NCBI GenBank assembly: GCA_900549855.1
Contig: URPS01000070.1
Location: 1 to 7,634, forward strand
Reading direction: 5' to 3'
DNA from: an uncultured bacterium
Lineage (GTDB): Bacteria > Cyanobacteriota > Vampirovibrionia > Gastranaerophilales > Gastranaerophilaceae
Length of the DNA: 7,634 nucleotides
Below the pieces are notes generated by a model. That model was not told the origin of the DNA, did not search any database, and was given only the letters and a program-made list of their open reading frames with translations. A program made the position numbers and the translations under genes. This document shows, piece after piece, positions 5,654-7,634 of the stretch; the stretch's first letter is position 1, and the number at the start of each line of letters is the position of its first letter.

Positions 5654-5830
5654 TTCTACCTCACCCTAGCCCTCTCCTGCTAGGAGAGGGAATAACCGAC
5701 ACTTGATTTATATTAGAAAAAATATTTTTTATAAAAGTTTAAAAATTATAATACTTTATCTAAAATTTTAATAAAAAAAACAAGTCGCATGTCCCCTCTC
5801 CTAGCAAGAGAGGGCTAGGGTGAGGTAGAA
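5654..5830. repeat. REPIN-like inverted pair of hairpin repeats (units B and C)
   Basis: Unit B (5655-5690) and unit C (5794-5829) are inverted copies matching in 35 of 36 positions, separated by 103 bp of AT-rich DNA. One further matching base on each outer side gives the 5654-5830 limits. Each unit contains its own palindrome: in B, CCCTCTCCT (5670-5678) pairs with AGGAGAGGG (5682-5690) around a GCT loop. GTT lies immediately outside both ends (5651-5653 and 5831-5833), possibly a short target duplication or chance. There is no ORF inside, so any mobility would depend on an enzyme encoded elsewhere. The architecture resembles REP doublets (REPINs) or a small MITE; I do not recognise the sequence as a named family. 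Confidence 0.8.
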
Positions 5831-5852
5831 GTTAACAAATTTAACACAATAG

Positions 5853-5891
5853 AATACATCATTGTCTTATATGTAAAACAATGATGTAATT
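5853..5891 (-). terminator. hairpin downstream of the 489-aa gene
   Basis: TACATCATTGT (5855-5865) pairs perfectly with ACAATGATGTA (5878-5888) around a 12-nt loop, and the stem extends to GAAT/ATTC with one bulged base. It lies about 25 nt past the stop of the - strand gene. The following - strand sequence is only moderately T-rich, so this is a likely but not ideal intrinsic terminator. Confidence 0.5.
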
Positions 5892-5912
5892 CAAATAAAA
5901 GCTATAATAAAT

Positions 5913-7382
5913 CTATACTACTTTTTTATCTTTGTCTTTATCGTCTTGTGCTCCGGCGGTGTTTGTAGCAGGCTTACTTTCGCCGGTTGCTCCGGCTGCT
6001 TGAGTAGAAACTCCTAAACCTGTGTCAGAAGATGCACCATCACCACCAAGAACTCCGGCCGTTTCTTCGTTCAAACTTTCTGCTACGGCTTCCGGATCTT
6101 CCAAATCATCAGGCATTTCAATTTCCAAATCATTTACAACGCCCATTTGTCCATCATAAATATCAATTGATTCTGCATAAATATCATTTGTGGCTGAGTT
6201 TAAATCTTGTGTATCTTTTCTCATACCGATTTCTGTACCGACATCACCTGCCCAACTCATCTGTTGAGCAGTAGCGATACCGCTAGATGCTGCTGCTGCG
6301 TATCCTATTGCGGCAAATGCCCAACCAACAAACGCTTTTCCTGCTAATTTTGTTGCAGCTAAAGTCGCACTTCCAGCATTGACAGTTTGACTGCCAGCTT
6401 CAACATAACACATAGTTCTTGTGTTAGAGTCAAATCCTTCAGCATAGTCTGTTAGACCTTGTACTTCTGCAACGGTTTCAGCGGCATTGTCGTATCCTTC
6501 TTGATAAGTTCCCATTTCTTCATAAATTTCACCAACAGTATCTGTTGTTTCTTCTTGGGTATCAGTAATGTCAACGCCTAGTTGCTGCATAATTGGTACA
6601 AGTTCTTTTAATAATTCTTTTTCATCATCTGTTAATTGTTCACCGCTGTTAACTTTCTCCATTAGAGCATCATAACTAGCTTTATAAAAATCATATTCAG
6701 ACTTTTTATCTTCAATTTCACCATTAGCATCTTCGTTTGCCATTTGAGCATCATCAGAAAGAGTTTCTATTTCATCTCTCATGTCACTCATTTCATTTTG
6801 AGAGTCACCTAAAGCTGCCGTTGCATTGTTCATTTCATCTTGCAAAGCATCACAGGCTTCTTTGCTATCTTTATTAGGTTTGGCAACCCAATACTTTGCT
6901 GCAACAGCAGCAGCCATGACAACAGTTGCTATATCACTGAGTTTTACATCTTTTTTAGCACCTGCTTTTCCAACTTCTAATACAGCTCCTTTTTTTACGC
7001 AAGCTCCTGCATTATTGAGCGTTTTTGCTGCAACATTTCCTACGACTTTCCCAGTTGTTGCTCCGGCAATAGATAATCCTGCATTTACGACGCTACCATA
7101 ACTTTTATCTCCATCATAGCCTGTTGCATCTTTTGCTTGGTTTTTGCCGTTCATTTTAGCTGTAGAGAAATCATCGTCTTCAATTTCATAAGCGTTTTCG
7201 TCATCCAGTGCGGTTGCTCGCCAGTTGCTTAATTGGCTGTTCCAAGTTTGAGTGATTTCGCCCATATCTTTAGCTGAAATCCCCATTGTATTGTTGCCAT
7301 AATTGTAGTTATACCAACATTTATAAGCGTATGATTGTGAGTTTACCGCATTGCTAAGGCTAAATGAATCTTGAATTGCCAT
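5913..7382 (-). CDS. orphan 489-aa acidic helical protein with hydrophobic segments, function unknown
   Basis: I do not recognise this family. The N-terminus has no signal peptide (MAIQDSFSLSNAVNS) and includes an aromatic patch with YKCWYNYNYGNN (20-31). Hydrophobic Ala/Gly-rich segments lie at about 98-120, 150-167 and 336-372; the last, with LAGKAFVGWAFAAIGYAAAA (346-365), could be one membrane helix or a hairpin. Residues 172-310 are strongly acidic and probably helical, with coiled-coil-like stretches (EMSDMRDEIETL at 197-208, EKELLKELVPIMQQLG at 254-269). The tail (about 421-489) is Asp/Glu/Ala/Gly-rich and disordered, ending DKDKDKKVV. Coiled coil plus internal hydrophobic helices without a Sec signal is the general plan of type III translocators and of some toxins, but no specific motif supports either. 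GGAGG lies 4 nt before the ATG. The gene stands alone. Confidence 0.88.
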   Translation of the reverse strand: MAIQDSFSLSNAVNSQSYAYKCWYNYNYGNNTMGISAKDMGEITQTWNSQLSNWRATALDDENAYEIEDDDFSTAKMNGKNQAKDATGYDGDKSYGSVVNAGLSIAGATTGKVVGNVAAKTLNNAGACVKKGAVLEVGKAGAKKDVKLSDIATVVMAAAVAAKYWVAKPNKDSKEACDALQDEMNNATAALGDSQNEMSDMRDEIETLSDDAQMANEDANGEIEDKKSEYDFYKASYDALMEKVNSGEQLTDDEKELLKELVPIMQQLGVDITDTQEETTDTVGEIYEEMGTYQEGYDNAAETVAEVQGLTDYAEGFDSNTRTMCYVEAGSQTVNAGSATLAATKLAGKAFVGWAFAAIGYAAAASSGIATAQQMSWAGDVGTEIGMRKDTQDLNSATNDIYAESIDIYDGQMGVVNDLEIEMPDDLEDPEAVAESLNEETAGVLGGDGASSDTGLGVSTQAAGATGESKPATNTAGAQDDKDKDKKVV

Positions 7383-7386
7383 AATT

Positions 7387-7391
7387 CCTCC
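7387..7391 (-). promoter_or_regulatory. ribosome binding site of the 489-aa gene
   Basis: On the - strand GGAGG is followed by AATT and the ATG at 7382-7380. This tight, strong site fixes the start. The sequence upstream (7392-7440) is AT-rich, and no promoter there is clear enough to call. Confidence 0.75.
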
Positions 7392-7443
7392 AATATTTTA
7401 TTGTTTTATTATTATTTACGGCATTTTTTTGAAAAACTTTAGG

Positions 7444-7487
7444 ATTTGGAGTGAAAGTTTTACAAAAGTTTACAATTTGGCGTGAAA
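7444..7487. promoter_or_regulatory. 13-bp direct repeats in the upstream region of the 489-aa gene
   Basis: ATTTGGAGTGAAA (7444-7456) and ATTTGGCGTGAAA (7475-7487) differ at one base and start 31 bp apart, close to three turns of the helix. They bracket and slightly overlap the shared element at 7459-7478, 60-105 nt before the start codon. This arrangement suits a DNA-binding regulator occupying one face of the DNA. Confidence 0.42.
7459..7478 (-). promoter_or_regulatory. shared upstream element, copy 2
   Basis: The - strand reads AAATTGTAAACTTTTGT at 7478-7462, identical over 17 bases to 4391-4407, and matches two of the next three bases. It begins 96 nt before the 489-aa start codon and points the same way as the gene, just as copy 1 does for the 315-aa gene. 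Confidence 0.5.
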
Positions 7488-7522
7488 AGGTATAAAAAAG
7501 TCTAATAGATACCCATCCCAAC

Positions 7523-7557
7523 CTGTCTTGGATTATTCGGGCGAGCATAATATTGCA
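7523..7557 (+). repeat. repeat unit D (second copy of the unit A body)
   Basis: The first 25 bases are identical to 5573-5597, followed by divergent sequence and the shared TTGCAA. The head present in unit A is degenerate here (ACCCATCCCAAC at 7510-7521). Unit E starts 78 nt after the start of this unit; B starts 82 nt after the A body. A-B and D-E are therefore two copies of one composite element. Confidence 0.78.
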
Positions 7558-7600
7558 AAGACAAAAAAATGATGTTTTATATTTTTATTATAAGTTATCC

Positions 7601-7634
7601 TCTACCTCACCCTAGCCCTCTCCTGCTAGGAGAG
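7601..7634 (+). repeat. repeat unit E (hairpin type), cut by the window end
   Basis: All 34 bases to the window end are identical to unit B (5655-5688), including the head ACCTCACCCTAGC and most of the CCCTCTCCT/AGGAGAGGG palindrome. The remaining bases lie beyond the window. Confidence 0.85.

Noticed and set aside
5558..5830. CRISPR array
   Set aside because: Repeated units are few, in both orientations, with unequal spacing and AT-rich spacers, and no cas genes are present; inverted hairpin repeats explain them.
5913..7382. Calling the 489-aa protein a type III secretion translocator
   Set aside because: Only the broad plan (coiled coil plus hydrophobic segments, no signal peptide) agrees; no family motif, chaperone gene or secretion apparatus gene is visible here.
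7360..7548. 62-codon frame on the - strand reaching into the repeat at 7523-7547
   Set aside because: Its start lies inside the non-coding repeat unit D, it crosses the upstream region of the 489-aa gene and overlaps that gene's start; the composition is that of AT-rich non-coding DNA.

Overview
The window is AT-rich bacterial DNA. Ribosomal protein genes L10 and L7/L12 and an LPS-transport (Lpt) operon show a diderm bacterium. The Lpt ATPase followed directly by a single YjgP/YjgQ-type permease is, from memory, a gene order seen in Cyanobacteriota. With the low GC and a phosphodiester glycosidase next door, this points to a non-photosynthetic cyanobacterial relative such as Candidatus Gastranaerophilales (Melainabacteria). 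That placement is inference; no taxonomic marker was searched.

Layout: (1) 1-113 may be the 3' end of a gene cut by the window edge. (2) 125-447 holds a promoter and a long 5' leader for rplJ. The leader resembles the L10-leader autoregulatory RNA and ends in an attenuator-type terminator. (3) rplJ-rplL (+ strand) ends in a strong intrinsic terminator. (4) 1463-1668 is non-coding and carries a degenerate copy of an interspersed repeat. (5) A tightly packed operon on the - strand runs lptB, lptF/G-type permease, NAGPA-type glycosidase, with 1-nt gaps, from a start at 4337 down to 1669. (6) Divergent from it is an orphan 315-aa protein (+ strand) with a Met/Gly-rich N-terminus. (7) 5453-5912 is a 460-bp convergent intergenic region with terminator-like hairpins and three repeat units, two of them forming a near-perfect 36-bp inverted pair. 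(8) A second orphan, 489 aa (- strand), combines an acidic helical middle with hydrophobic segments and has no signal peptide. (9) 7383-7634 is its upstream region, followed by another copy of the composite repeat running off the window.

The known genes form two functional groups. L10 and L12 build the ribosomal stalk and are probably controlled by feedback through the leader. LptB and the permease form the inner-membrane engine that extracts lipopolysaccharide; the secreted glycosidase translated with them may act on envelope glycans. The two orphan genes have no recognised function, but each has the same 17-bp sequence, in the same orientation, about 100 nt upstream of its start. This suggests they are co-regulated. 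That shared element, the L10-leader variant and the modular repeat family are the least ordinary things here. I did not find a clear-cut new defence or mobile system.
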